64,000 bases of DNA from NCBI RefSeq assembly GCF_005843925.1, contig NZ_VCBC01000016.1, positions 1 through 64,000 on the forward strand, given 5' to 3'. Each line of letters starts with the position of its first letter. Within the stretch, counting starts at the first letter, position 1. The notes beneath the pieces are model-generated. The model worked only from the letters and a program-made list of their open reading frames with translations. It was not told where the DNA came from and made no database searches. The position numbers and the translations under genes are program-made. This document shows positions 47,798-55,920 of this stretch, piece by piece. Source of the stretch: Thalassotalea litorea (GTDB lineage: Bacteria; Pseudomonadota; Gammaproteobacteria; Enterobacterales; Alteromonadaceae).

Positions 47798-49297
47798 TTA
47801 CTCCTGGAATTCTTCGGTTGAAATTTCGTGTCCATAGGTTGCCTGGGTGCCACCATCATCCAACATCAGCTGGCTATTGTTGCTATCTGAAGAAGAGGAT
47901 GCATTAGGATTAGCCTCATTGGTTTCATTCAATGGACGACTGGATGTGCGCCCCAATAAATAAAAATCCATATCGCCAGGCTCGACAAAACCATCGGTTG
48001 GCAATGGGACGCCGTCTCGATTAAACGGACGCACTAATCGCGGCGTCACCATAATGACCAATTCAGACTGACCTTTGATAAATTCCTGGCTTCGGAACAA
48101 CTGTCCTAGTACGGGAATATCTCCCAAGCCAGGAATTTTATTTACGCTTTCGCGAAAATTGTCACTGATCAACCCACCAATGGCGATGGTTTGTCCGTCT
48201 CCAAGTTCAACCGTTGTCGAGGTCGTGCGTTTAATAATGGAAGGAATGACCAAGTTCGAATTGGTTTCATCTGGAGAAATCGCCACCGTATTCGTAGAGC
48301 TCAGTTCGCTTACTAATACCTCCAGATTAAGGTTGATTTTTCCCGAATCGAGAATGGTTGGTACAAAGCTTACGCCAACGCCAAAATCTCGATACTGAAT
48401 GGTGATGCCATCACGATTTGGTACTGGAATAGGAAACTCACCACCGGAGAGAAAATCCGCTTGCTGGCCACTTAAGGCGGTAATATTCGGCTCGGCCAAA
48501 ATTTTTGCTAGACCATTTTGCTTAGCAATATCTAACGCGAAGTTTAATAACAGATCACCATCAAGGTAAGAGCCAAACAACCCCCTATCAATCCCCTGCG
48601 TTAAGCCTAATGAATTTAAGAAATCCGACCCTGATGTGATACCTATCGTGCCATCATTGCCGTCTACTGCTAATAACATTTTACTATCCAGACGTCGGGC
48701 AACTTCACTTTGTACTTCAGCAACCGTTACTTCCAGCATGACCTGATGACCGCCGCCAACGGACATCATATTCAATACCTGCGAGTTACTTTTATTGCCT
48801 CCTGCAGCCTTGGCATATCCCTCGGCAAGCCTTACTGCCATTGTCATTTTCTCTGTCGATGACGCTTCACCACTTAGTACCAAGTGCCCTTGAGAAGATT
48901 CAATGCCGATAGTCTCTTCAGGCAGATAACGATGAAAGCGCTCTCGTAACGTTGCTAAATCATGGGTTACTTCCAGATTATAAATTTCGATGATTTGATC
49001 TTTTTCATCCCACACCATGACATTGGTAGAACCTAGTTTTTTGCCGACAATGTAAATCTCATCTTTACGGATAATCAAAATATCCGCGATCTTTGGGTTA
49101 GCAATGGAAACCCGATGAACGCTTTGAACCATTGCGACATTTTTGGATTTATGAATCGGAATTTTAATGGTCGGATCCGGTTGTTCGAGGCTCCCGCCCG
49201 CCTGAACCGATGCACCAATATTTGCGATTAGAAACATCACTGAGATGACGATGGACCTTAAATTCGCATATTTGCTACGATGAGCTACTGCTTTCAT
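47798..49297 (-). CDS. cpaC: Tad secretin RcpA/CpaC
   Basis: The outer-membrane channel through which the Flp pilus passes. From ATG 49297 (GAGG six bases upstream) it has 499 residues with a signal peptide ending near QAGG. The N-terminal region has the pilus-secretin N domain KSKNVAMVQSVHRVSIANPKIADI and a BON-like segment LSGEASSTEKMTMAVRLAEGYAK. The secretin domain includes ILAEPNITALSGQQADFLSGGEFPIPVPN, VELGDGQTIAIGGLI and VPVLGQLFRS. The C-terminal ~50 residues are a polar tail. It lies ten bases after cpaB. Confidence 0.94.
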   Translation of the reverse strand: MKAVAHRSKYANLRSIVISVMFLIANIGASVQAGGSLEQPDPTIKIPIHKSKNVAMVQSVHRVSIANPKIADILIIRKDEIYIVGKKLGSTNVMVWDEKDQIIEIYNLEVTHDLATLRERFHRYLPEETIGIESSQGHLVLSGEASSTEKMTMAVRLAEGYAKAAGGNKSNSQVLNMMSVGGGHQVMLEVTVAEVQSEVARRLDSKMLLAVDGNDGTIGITSGSDFLNSLGLTQGIDRGLFGSYLDGDLLLNFALDIAKQNGLAKILAEPNITALSGQQADFLSGGEFPIPVPNRDGITIQYRDFGVGVSFVPTILDSGKINLNLEVLVSELSSTNTVAISPDETNSNLVIPSIIKRTTSTTVELGDGQTIAIGGLISDNFRESVNKIPGLGDIPVLGQLFRSQEFIKGQSELVIMVTPRLVRPFNRDGVPLPTDGFVEPGDMDFYLLGRTSSRPLNETNEANPNASSSSDSNNSQLMLDDGGTQATYGHEISTEEFQE

Positions 49298-49307
49298 CAC
49301 ACACCTC

Positions 49308-50195
49308 TTAGTTTTTAACCTGAACGGTTTGTTGTTGTACACCACGGATCACTTCAACTTTATTATTGGAGTAAGCGGAACGACGAGGCGCACTTGCTGC
49401 AACCTCTTGAGAAGAATTTGACTGAGTCGAGGTCTTTGCCAGACTTACCTGCTCAGTTTGTTCATCCTTGCTTACCTCATCACTCGCTGAAGACTTCGCA
49501 TCTTGCCCCTGCAATTGATTATCTTTCTCTGCCAAAATAATTGAATTCGTTTCATCATTAGGATTTCTCAATGCTAATTGAATAGAACCTCTCTTACGTG
49601 AATTCAATAAAGTCTCCGCCTGATTCAAACCAAGTTCCAAAGTTACTGCTCTTACAACTTGAGGTTTATTTTCGTCATTAGAAGCTCGTTGATCTATCGC
49701 CAATATTTTTACATTCGATAAAACCACCTGCGTGGTAGGACGACCTCCTTGTCCAAATGTATTGAGAACATCAACTTTGTTACCGGGTAGCAAAAAACCT
49801 GCAACCCCGACCACATCATTAACGCGAAGTGTAATCGCTCGCTTATTTTTGCCAATTAGACTCGCTAGGCTGCTTCCTTCGCCTTTTTTCACAAGACGTT
49901 GTTCGCGTACAATATCTCCAGGATATAAACGCTGTTTCACCAGCATATCTTTCGCCTGTTTTTTATCGGTAAATGCGCCTTGAGGTACTGAGTTTTTAGG
50001 AATAACTTTCATCGACAAATATTTGTCTTCAAGCATGGTTCCCGTCGGTAGTTCAACATTAACCGTTAACACGGCCACCTGATCGGCTCCGACATCTTTG
50101 GGCTGGTTTTCCTCCAGCCAGTTGCGCGCGATAAACACAGCACCAACACCAAAGACGACGGAAAGAAGAATAAACAACACACTGTTCCGGTTCAT
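49308..50195 (-). CDS. cpaB: Tad assembly protein CpaB/RcpC
   Basis: CpaB is a periplasmic, membrane-anchored SAF-domain protein that links the inner-membrane machine to the secretin. The start is ATG 50195, with GGAGG five bases upstream, giving 295 residues. One N-terminal helix (SVLFILLSVVFGVGAVFIARNWL) is followed by the SAF domain, which includes LYPGDIVREQRLVKKGEGSSLASLI and RAITLRVNDVVGVAGFLLPGNKVDV. The tail is Ser/Gln-rich and ends KVEVIRGVQQQTVQVKN. It precedes rcpA as in other Tad operons. Confidence 0.93.
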   Translation of the reverse strand: MNRNSVLFILLSVVFGVGAVFIARNWLEENQPKDVGADQVAVLTVNVELPTGTMLEDKYLSMKVIPKNSVPQGAFTDKKQAKDMLVKQRLYPGDIVREQRLVKKGEGSSLASLIGKNKRAITLRVNDVVGVAGFLLPGNKVDVLNTFGQGGRPTTQVVLSNVKILAIDQRASNDENKPQVVRAVTLELGLNQAETLLNSRKRGSIQLALRNPNDETNSIILAEKDNQLQGQDAKSSASDEVSKDEQTEQVSLAKTSTQSNSSQEVAASAPRRSAYSNNKVEVIRGVQQQTVQVKN

Positions 50196-50256
50196 ACTAC
50201 CTCCAGAAACATTCAATCGAAGCGAAGTTCCGGTTATTCCTTAAAGGGTTCGCTAG

Positions 50257-51795
50257 TTACGCGACAAAGTAACTGTGCCAGGCAAAGTTAATGAGATCCT
50301 TTGTCACTCTATTGGGTAAATTTTTAAATAAAACCTGATCCCGAACAATGGATAAGATATCCCTTGGGTAACAGGCCAGATAAGGTTTTTCTCTTGTTTT
50401 ATGTAAAGAATTGATCAAATAGACAAAACAGTCGGAATCGCATTCAAGCTCGAAACGCTCACATTCCATAAACCATATTTGCTCATACAACTTCTGAGAT
50501 AAGGGTTGGAATTGGATTTTATATCCTAGGCGCCTTAAAAAGGCATCATCAATTAATTCTTGGGGCGTTAAGTTAGTAGAAAACAATAACAGTAATTCAA
50601 AGGGTATTTCGAAATGCTGACCATTTTGCAGAGCGAGAAAATCGCGGCGCTCCTCTAAGGGTAGGATCCAGCGATTAAATAACTCTTTAGGAGTGACTCG
50701 TTGACGACCTAAATCATCCAAAAATAAGATTCCGTTATTCGCTTTCAGCTGAATCGGCGGTAAATAGCAACGTGATGCATTATCGAATTGCACTTCTAGC
50801 ATGGACAAAGTCAATTCCCCGCCGGTAACCAATAAAGGACGTTCACAGGCCAACCAACGAGGATCGTATCCGTCGGCAATTTTCAATGCGCTGATGGTTG
50901 GGTCGTTAAACATTGATGCAGCCTCTTGAACATGATGCAGTTCAGGATCGAAGACTTGTATAATCTCATTGTTGATTTCAATAGCATAAGGAATGAGTAC
51001 TGTTTCACCAAATAACCGGTTTAAATGTCTGCAAAAATAGCTTTTACCGGTACCGGCACCACCATAAATCAAGATTGGTTTAGTGGAATTTAAGGCTGGC
51101 CCTACGCTACCAATAACTTCATCCGGGAAAACTAAATCAGCGAAACCGTCTCGCATTTGTTGCTCCGTCAGGGCTTGGGTTCGATTCGACTGAATCTGTG
51201 TAACTCGTTGATATTGCTCCAATGGAATTGGAGCCGGCCCCAGGTAGCCCCGTTTCAAAAAAGCTTTTTCCGCTTCAAGCACACCAATATTGCTTAACGT
51301 ATAGCGAAACTGACCATTATCAGCTGAAGATGGATTTTCCACCCAGGTTTTTTGTTTAGCTTCATCTAACAACAGCTTAACGATACTTCCAGAGAGAGAT
51401 AAATCTTTGGATAACTGTTGCAAGTCAATAACCCCTGCACGATAGATATGTTTAATTAGTAGCTCAAGTAATAGGTTAATGCTTAGACCGGTTTCTTCGA
51501 TATTCCCAGGACGTGGCGCATAAACCGAAAATTCATTGTCAATCGTTTCAGAAGATTCGTTCGAGGATTTATTCGCCACATTTTCCTCAGGTTGCGATTG
51601 TTGAGAATCTTTTTCTTTGGCTTCATGCAGTGGCACATCTTGTTCACTCAGATTATTCGGCGGCGTCGAATCAGATTGAGAATCAGTATGTCTATAACCG
51701 CCTGATGAGGACTGTTCATGTGACTCGAATGTTTCTGAGTTGCCCGATGGATGAGCTTGAGACTCTTTTTGTTTGGAAAAGCCAAATAATCCCAT
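50257..51795 (-). CDS. AAA+ ATPase of the Tad locus
   Basis: A 512-residue cytoplasmic protein. The first ~100 residues are low-complexity and polar, probably disordered. A winged-helix-like segment (about 105-180, LLLELLIKHIYRAGVIDLQQLSKDL) follows, then an ATPase with Walker A GGAGTGKS (245-252), Walker B GILFLDDLG and an arginine-bearing LRRLGYKIQF. Such MoxR-like ATPases occur in several gammaproteobacterial Tad loci, but their role is not established. Two ATG codons (51801, 51795) are possible; a GGGGAG site favours 51795. It sits between cpaA and cpaB, where Caulobacter and Aggregatibacter have no ATPase. Confidence 0.75.
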   Translation of the reverse strand: MGLFGFSKQKESQAHPSGNSETFESHEQSSSGGYRHTDSQSDSTPPNNLSEQDVPLHEAKEKDSQQSQPEENVANKSSNESSETIDNEFSVYAPRPGNIEETGLSINLLLELLIKHIYRAGVIDLQQLSKDLSLSGSIVKLLLDEAKQKTWVENPSSADNGQFRYTLSNIGVLEAEKAFLKRGYLGPAPIPLEQYQRVTQIQSNRTQALTEQQMRDGFADLVFPDEVIGSVGPALNSTKPILIYGGAGTGKSYFCRHLNRLFGETVLIPYAIEINNEIIQVFDPELHHVQEAASMFNDPTISALKIADGYDPRWLACERPLLVTGGELTLSMLEVQFDNASRCYLPPIQLKANNGILFLDDLGRQRVTPKELFNRWILPLEERRDFLALQNGQHFEIPFELLLLFSTNLTPQELIDDAFLRRLGYKIQFQPLSQKLYEQIWFMECERFELECDSDCFVYLINSLHKTREKPYLACYPRDILSIVRDQVLFKNLPNRVTKDLINFAWHSYFVA

Positions 51796-51797
51796 GC

Positions 51798-52364
51798 TCA
51801 TACTCCCCAAGTGTACCTTAACGACGAAACTAACCATTGAACATCTTCACTATGCCATGAGGCCCAGCCCCAGCCGAAGGCCAATGCAGGCGCATAAGGG
51901 ACCTGCATTTTAAGCAAGCCACCATTTTCAGGCTTGATATAGACTCGATACCAAAGACATTTGCCATAGTGAAAAACCAAGTCAATGCAGCGCTTGAGTC
52001 CAAATCGATACAATGCAATTGCAACAGAACTTACCAGCCCGAATACCAAGCCATATAAAAGAGACCAAACAAGCATTTGCGGCGTAAGAAATGCGCCAAT
52101 GGCAATCATTAATTTCACATCGCCGGCACCAATCATGCGAAACATAAATAAGGGAAACAACAAAGCAAAGGCAAGGCCTGCTCCCATAAGCGCCGAAGCG
52201 ACGCCACTTAACCCTAAAAATCCAGTTTGCACGGCGATACCCGCGATAAATCCAATAAGACACAGGCTATTAGGGATGCGCTGATATCGAAGATCAAAAT
52301 ACAGCGAGACCGAAAATATCAGCGTAATAGAAATCATTTCCACAAGCAGAAATTTATCTATCAT
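51798..52364 (-). CDS. cpaA: Tad prepilin peptidase CpaA/TadV
   Basis: A type IV prepilin peptidase (A24A, short form) of 188 residues, about six membrane helices. The two catalytic aspartates are Asp24 in LYFDLRYQRIPNSL and Asp82 in the GAGD motif (MIGAGDVKLMIAIG). It lacks the N-methylation domain of PilD, as expected for TadV. It should process Flp and the TadE-type proteins. The T4P minor pilins of this window probably need a PilD encoded elsewhere. It ends two bases before the downstream ATPase gene. Confidence 0.95.
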   Translation of the reverse strand: MIDKFLLVEMISITLIFSVSLYFDLRYQRIPNSLCLIGFIAGIAVQTGFLGLSGVASALMGAGLAFALLFPLFMFRMIGAGDVKLMIAIGAFLTPQMLVWSLLYGLVFGLVSSVAIALYRFGLKRCIDLVFHYGKCLWYRVYIKPENGGLLKMQVPYAPALAFGWGWASWHSEDVQWLVSSLRYTWGV

Positions 52365-52397
52365 CTTACACCCCTACGCCTGTCCCATTGTTCGCTA

Positions 52398-52598
52398 CTA
52401 AGAAGAACAATCGGTGCTTTGCTCACCATTAACAGCGCTGGTTAAGCAGTTAATGGTGCCACTAACGGCTTCACCCAGGTCTGTGAAAGCAACAACTAAA
52501 GTCCCTGCCACCAGAGCACCAGCAATCGCGTATTCAACCGTAGTTAAACCGCTTTCATCTTCGATAAAATCGGAAAATAACGTGTTTAGGTTTCTCAT
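52398..52598 (-). CDS. flp: Flp-type major pilin
   Basis: The major subunit of the Tad pilus. From ATG 52598 (GGAG nine bases upstream) it has 66 residues. FIEDESG|LTTVEYAIAGALVAGTLVVAF shows cleavage after Gly, Glu at +5 and Tyr at +6, the Flp signature. The C-terminal part has two cysteines (TINCLTSAV and DCSS). An in-frame upstream start at 52640 would fall inside the upstream hairpin and is rejected. It is the first gene of the Tad operon. Confidence 0.93.
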   Translation of the reverse strand: MRNLNTLFSDFIEDESGLTTVEYAIAGALVAGTLVVAFTDLGEAVSGTINCLTSAVNGEQSTDCSS

Positions 52599-52625
52599 AT
52601 GAAATAACTCCAACTTGTTAATCTT

Positions 52626-52657
52626 GCAGGGCAAATACAACTCAGCCTTTGCCCTGC
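52626..52657. promoter_or_regulatory. Hairpin in the flp leader
   Basis: A perfect inverted repeat GCAGGGCAAA (52626-52635) and TTTGCCCTGC (52648-52657), with a 12-base loop, ends 27 bases upstream of the flp start codon. There is no T run on the minus-strand side, so it is not a standard terminator of the L,D-transpeptidase gene. It could protect or attenuate the flp message. Confidence 0.7.
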
Positions 52658-52702
52658 ATTAAGTACAGCAACATTTTGGTGTATTACTGAACGGTTAAAA
52701 GA

Positions 52703-54349
52703 TTAGAGGTTAATCTGAGAAAGGGTTATCACTGGATTGCTTAGTATGTTCTTAAATTGCGTGAGCAAAGCAGAGTAGTTGTCGAGATTGTAGATATCCT
52801 GATTAAAATTCATTTCCCCTGAATCATCAACCCAGGCAGTATGGTAGGTAACGTAAACGGGAACGGGGCTCGCAAGATAAAGCATACGCGTATCAGATTG
52901 TTTTTTGGCTTGGTTAATGATTTCGCGTTCAGTATCAGATTTTTCAGATTGACTGACCAAAATTTCCGCGAGCAATTCAGGCTGTTCCAAACGAATACAA
53001 CCATGGCTCAAGGCTCGGTAAGGTTTACGAAACATCCATTTACCTGGCGTGTCATGAAGATAAATTGCATATCCATTTGGCATGTTAAAGCGGTACTTTC
53101 CTAGCGGATTAAAACTGCCAGGAGCCTGGACTAGTCGAAAATCATTCGGTAAATTTAACAAATCGTAATCAGGAGAGTTAATCTCTTTAATAACTTTATT
53201 TTTCCAATAACCTTTAACGAGCTGGAAATCTTTACGTGATAGGTAGCTAGGATCTTGTTTATACTCTTCTACCAAATCATCCATGATGATCTTAGGCGTT
53301 GGCGTCCACGTTGGGTTAACCGTGAGTCGATTTATTTGCGTTGAAAGTACGGGTGTTGGGTTATTTTTGTTGCCAACAATCACCTTCATTGATGTTAGTG
53401 TCCGACCATTGTTTCGATACTGCAGTTGATAACTGGGAATGTTGACATGTACTGACTGCCCTTTAAAACTTCGAGGTAACTCAAACCAACGTAATAAATT
53501 AAACTTAATTTGTTGTGTTCGTTGCTTAGGAGAGATGCCTAACGCTAGGTGAGTTACTGGACCAAGTTTGCCATCAGCAACCAAACCATGTCTGGCTTGA
53601 AAGCGTTGCAATGCGTCTTCTGCCACGACATCAAAAACATCAAACCGTGCTTGTGTCTGATATTGGCTTGGTAAATCTCCCAACAAAACTAACTTGTGCC
53701 TCAAATGACCAATTTGTTGATGACGTTGGCCAAGTTTAGGCACAAAGTCCGGATCCAAAGAAGGCCAGTCATATTGTTGCAGCTGCTGGTAATAGTGAAG
53801 GTGTTTTCGAAGTTGCCAAAAACCTTTTTGTCGGGGAAGAACACGATAAATCAGGTCAAGTTCCTGATCCAGTTTAAACGATCGCACCAAGGTATTAACG
53901 GGGTTTTCATGCATATTCCCTTGATCAAACCTTGAAGACTGAAGTAGAAAATAAATCCCCTGAGTCAGTATTCTATCCCTGCTCACCTGATCAACGGGTA
54001 AGGATTCCCAATGATTATCACCTAACCAGCCGATATCTTTTAGAATGTTTAACAACATTAAGCCCGACTGAGTTAATTCATTGCCGTGATACCAAAGTCT
54101 ATTTTGGGATGTTCGTAGCAATATTTTCGGGTACACCCGATCCGACAAATCTCGATCATGATAAACAAATGAGTTTAACGGGGCGGCATCGACGTTAACG
54201 TTCAAACGAATATTCTGAACTTGAACTGGGATCTCAAACCCCGAGTGAAGTTTTGGCAGAAAGGGCTTTGCAAATGAACGGGGCGATAACATCAACAGAA
54301 TAATCGCCAGCAGGCCAACTACAACATAGCCTGAGCACAAATGAACCAT
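52703..54349 (-). CDS. L,D-transpeptidase (YcbB/LdtD-like)
   Basis: A 548-residue periplasmic YkuD-family enzyme, which would form 3-3 cross-links in peptidoglycan. An N-terminal membrane anchor or signal (SGYVVVGLLAIILLMLSP) is followed by the YcbB-type scaffold. A peptidoglycan-binding segment DALQRFQARHGLVADGKLGP lies at about residues 245-265. The YkuD active site is YLHDTPGKWMF...RALSHGCIRLE, with the catalytic cysteine at about residue 451 and the expected His and Gly. A longer GTG start (54424) would overlap the regulator gene; ATG 54349 lies seven bases after it. It lies between araC and flp, all on one strand. Confidence 0.9.
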   Translation of the reverse strand: MVHLCSGYVVVGLLAIILLMLSPRSFAKPFLPKLHSGFEIPVQVQNIRLNVNVDAAPLNSFVYHDRDLSDRVYPKILLRTSQNRLWYHGNELTQSGLMLLNILKDIGWLGDNHWESLPVDQVSRDRILTQGIYFLLQSSRFDQGNMHENPVNTLVRSFKLDQELDLIYRVLPRQKGFWQLRKHLHYYQQLQQYDWPSLDPDFVPKLGQRHQQIGHLRHKLVLLGDLPSQYQTQARFDVFDVVAEDALQRFQARHGLVADGKLGPVTHLALGISPKQRTQQIKFNLLRWFELPRSFKGQSVHVNIPSYQLQYRNNGRTLTSMKVIVGNKNNPTPVLSTQINRLTVNPTWTPTPKIIMDDLVEEYKQDPSYLSRKDFQLVKGYWKNKVIKEINSPDYDLLNLPNDFRLVQAPGSFNPLGKYRFNMPNGYAIYLHDTPGKWMFRKPYRALSHGCIRLEQPELLAEILVSQSEKSDTEREIINQAKKQSDTRMLYLASPVPVYVTYHTAWVDDSGEMNFNQDIYNLDNYSALLTQFKNILSNPVITLSQINL

Positions 54350-54356
54350 ATTTCGA

Positions 54357-55277
54357 CTAACACTTAACTGACCGATTAGACTGTCGTGTAGATTGAATTT
54401 CAATCGCTTTTTCCTTGTCCGCACTATTCACATTACCAGCAGATAAACTATTGAGTGTGTTAAGTAAATCACACCGCAATCTTAAATAGTGTAGATAGGT
54501 TTCGCTATTTTGCATGGTACGATTATCTTCCGAGTAAGCCATGGGGCTCAGGCCAAAATGCTCTTTAAACACCCGACAAAAATGCGATGGATTTGAAAAG
54601 CCCAATTCAAAAGCAATCGTTGTGCTGCTTGCTGACTCCGACGTGAGGATGCGCTCCGCTTCTTCGAGCCTTCGACAAATTAAATAATGACTGAAATTCA
54701 TCCCGGTTACATCTTTAAACATATGGCTTAGTCGTGACTGGCTTAGATGTATATCATGAGAAAAGTCTTGTAGTGAGCTAGCATGAGAAAAGTTTTTCTC
54801 AATGAGCTCCAATAGCTCGACCACAGCACCGTAGCGAACCCACTTACTTGAGCGTATGGCACTGATGTCCACCAATGTTGATTCGCGAGAATATTTTGCG
54901 TCTGCAGACCTGAGTTCACCAATTACTGACAAATAAGATTCTAACTCGAGCTCTGATGGTGGGTATAAGTAAAGCTCCCTTACACCACAGTGTATAGCAT
55001 GCTGCAATAGAGGAATAGACAAGGATTGGCTAAATACCACCACGCCTATTCCTGCAAATTTTTGGGTGATAAATTCAATATTGTGCAAGTGATCTGTATT
55101 AATGTGATTCATTAAATACACTACAGATTTTGGATTACCTAAAAAATTTTCTAGGCTCTGCATAGTCGGAATTGACAAGACTTGACAAGAAACATTAACA
55201 GTTTCACAAAAATCATTTGCTAAGGCCTCATCAAAGGCAACCAGCAATAACGCGCCGGTTTGATTGGCTGATAACAT
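54357..55277 (-). CDS. AraC-type regulator with receiver-like N-terminal domain
   Basis: A 306-residue regulator. The C-terminal AraC DNA-binding domain has both helix-turn-helix units: DFSHDIHLSQSRLSHMFKDVTGMNFSHYL (about 170-200) and TTIAFELGFSNPSHFCRVFKEHFGLSPMAY (about 218-248). The N-terminal ~120 residues look like a response-regulator fold (LLLVAFDEALANDF, VVYLMNHINTD, GIGVVVFSQS, GVRELYLYPPSELELESYL). The usual phosphoacceptor aspartate region reads MNHINTD, so phosphorylation is doubtful. It is the first gene of the unit araC-ldt-flp and divergent from the sulfatase-like cluster. It is a plausible regulator of either. Confidence 0.85.
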   Translation of the reverse strand: MLSANQTGALLLVAFDEALANDFCETVNVSCQVLSIPTMQSLENFLGNPKSVVYLMNHINTDHLHNIEFITQKFAGIGVVVFSQSLSIPLLQHAIHCGVRELYLYPPSELELESYLSVIGELRSADAKYSRESTLVDISAIRSSKWVRYGAVVELLELIEKNFSHASSLQDFSHDIHLSQSRLSHMFKDVTGMNFSHYLICRRLEEAERILTSESASSTTIAFELGFSNPSHFCRVFKEHFGLSPMAYSEDNRTMQNSETYLHYLRLRCDLLNTLNSLSAGNVNSADKEKAIEIQSTRQSNRSVKC

Positions 55278-55393
55278 AACCTCGACCCTGATTTACAACA
55301 TCCATTTTTGTCTTGAAGCCATCCTCGAGCTTAAAGCGACGATAAATGGCAGGAAAGAACACGTTTAAATTAGAAGTGAAGAACTCGAATGTC

Positions 55394-55415
55394 AAACTTA
55401 CGCGAGTAAGTTTTT
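55394..55415. promoter_or_regulatory. Hairpin with GCGA tetraloop upstream of the accessory cluster
   Basis: AAACTTAC, GCGA, GTAAGTTT followed by TT lies in the divergent region between araC and the gene at 55528. It looks like a terminator or attenuator rightwards, but its inverted symmetry would also suit a dimeric regulator. An A/T-rich hairpin CAAAA-CAA-TTTTG with a T run follows at about 55437-55458. Confidence 0.5.
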
Positions 55416-55527
55416 ACACTTGAGCTGTAAAATTCAAAACAATTTTGTTGTTTTTTTCGACAATACAGCGTTACCCTCTATACTTTTTTAGCTGATTCTC
55501 CATGATGTGGTCAGGTTAAGTAGAAGT

Positions 55528-55920
55528 ATGATTAAGCGGATTGAATTAGTTGTCCTATCGACGAGCGGTTTAACTGTCATTCTCTTGTTATTGGCAGGAG
55601 TACTCGGCTCTTATTCTCTGTCCGCTTTATCCCAAAGAAATGCACTTCAAGATCAAGAACTGCCGATGGACATATCTGCTAATCGTTACCTACAAGTGGG
55701 CGACTGGCCAGAATCGGATCCAAACAATTCACTGATTCGCGATTTCCAAAGCTTTATAGTTAAAGACGATGCGGAAAAAACAAATGCAAAATCGAAAAGT
55801 AACCTCAATCTCACTCTAACCTACACCGAAACTAAAAGCGAAACTAAAAGCGACAACCGCGGCACAAATAGGGACAAAGATCAGCCAACGACAGAGATAC
55901 AGGTTAAGCATGATGAATAA
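55528..55920 (+). CDS. Small single-pass membrane protein
   Basis: A 130-residue protein with one N-terminal membrane helix (VVLSTSGLTVILLLLAGVLGSYSL) and a hydrophilic, probably periplasmic, C-terminal part. That part is rich in Lys, Thr and Glu and includes a doubled TETKSETKSD. I do not recognise a family. ATG 55528 has a GAAG site; a GTG seven codons upstream is possible. It overlaps the downstream enzyme gene by 11 bases (ATGATGAATAA), so the two are translationally coupled. Its function is probably tied to that enzyme. Confidence 0.65.
   Translation: MIKRIELVVLSTSGLTVILLLLAGVLGSYSLSALSQRNALQDQELPMDISANRYLQVGDWPESDPNNSLIRDFQSFIVKDDAEKTNAKSKSNLNLTLTYTETKSETKSDNRGTNRDKDQPTTEIQVKHDE

Noticed and set aside
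54118..54140. Another TTTCGGGTAC linker inside the L,D-transpeptidase gene
   Set aside because: The ten bases occur but without flanking inverted repeats and within a conserved coding frame, so chance is the simplest explanation.
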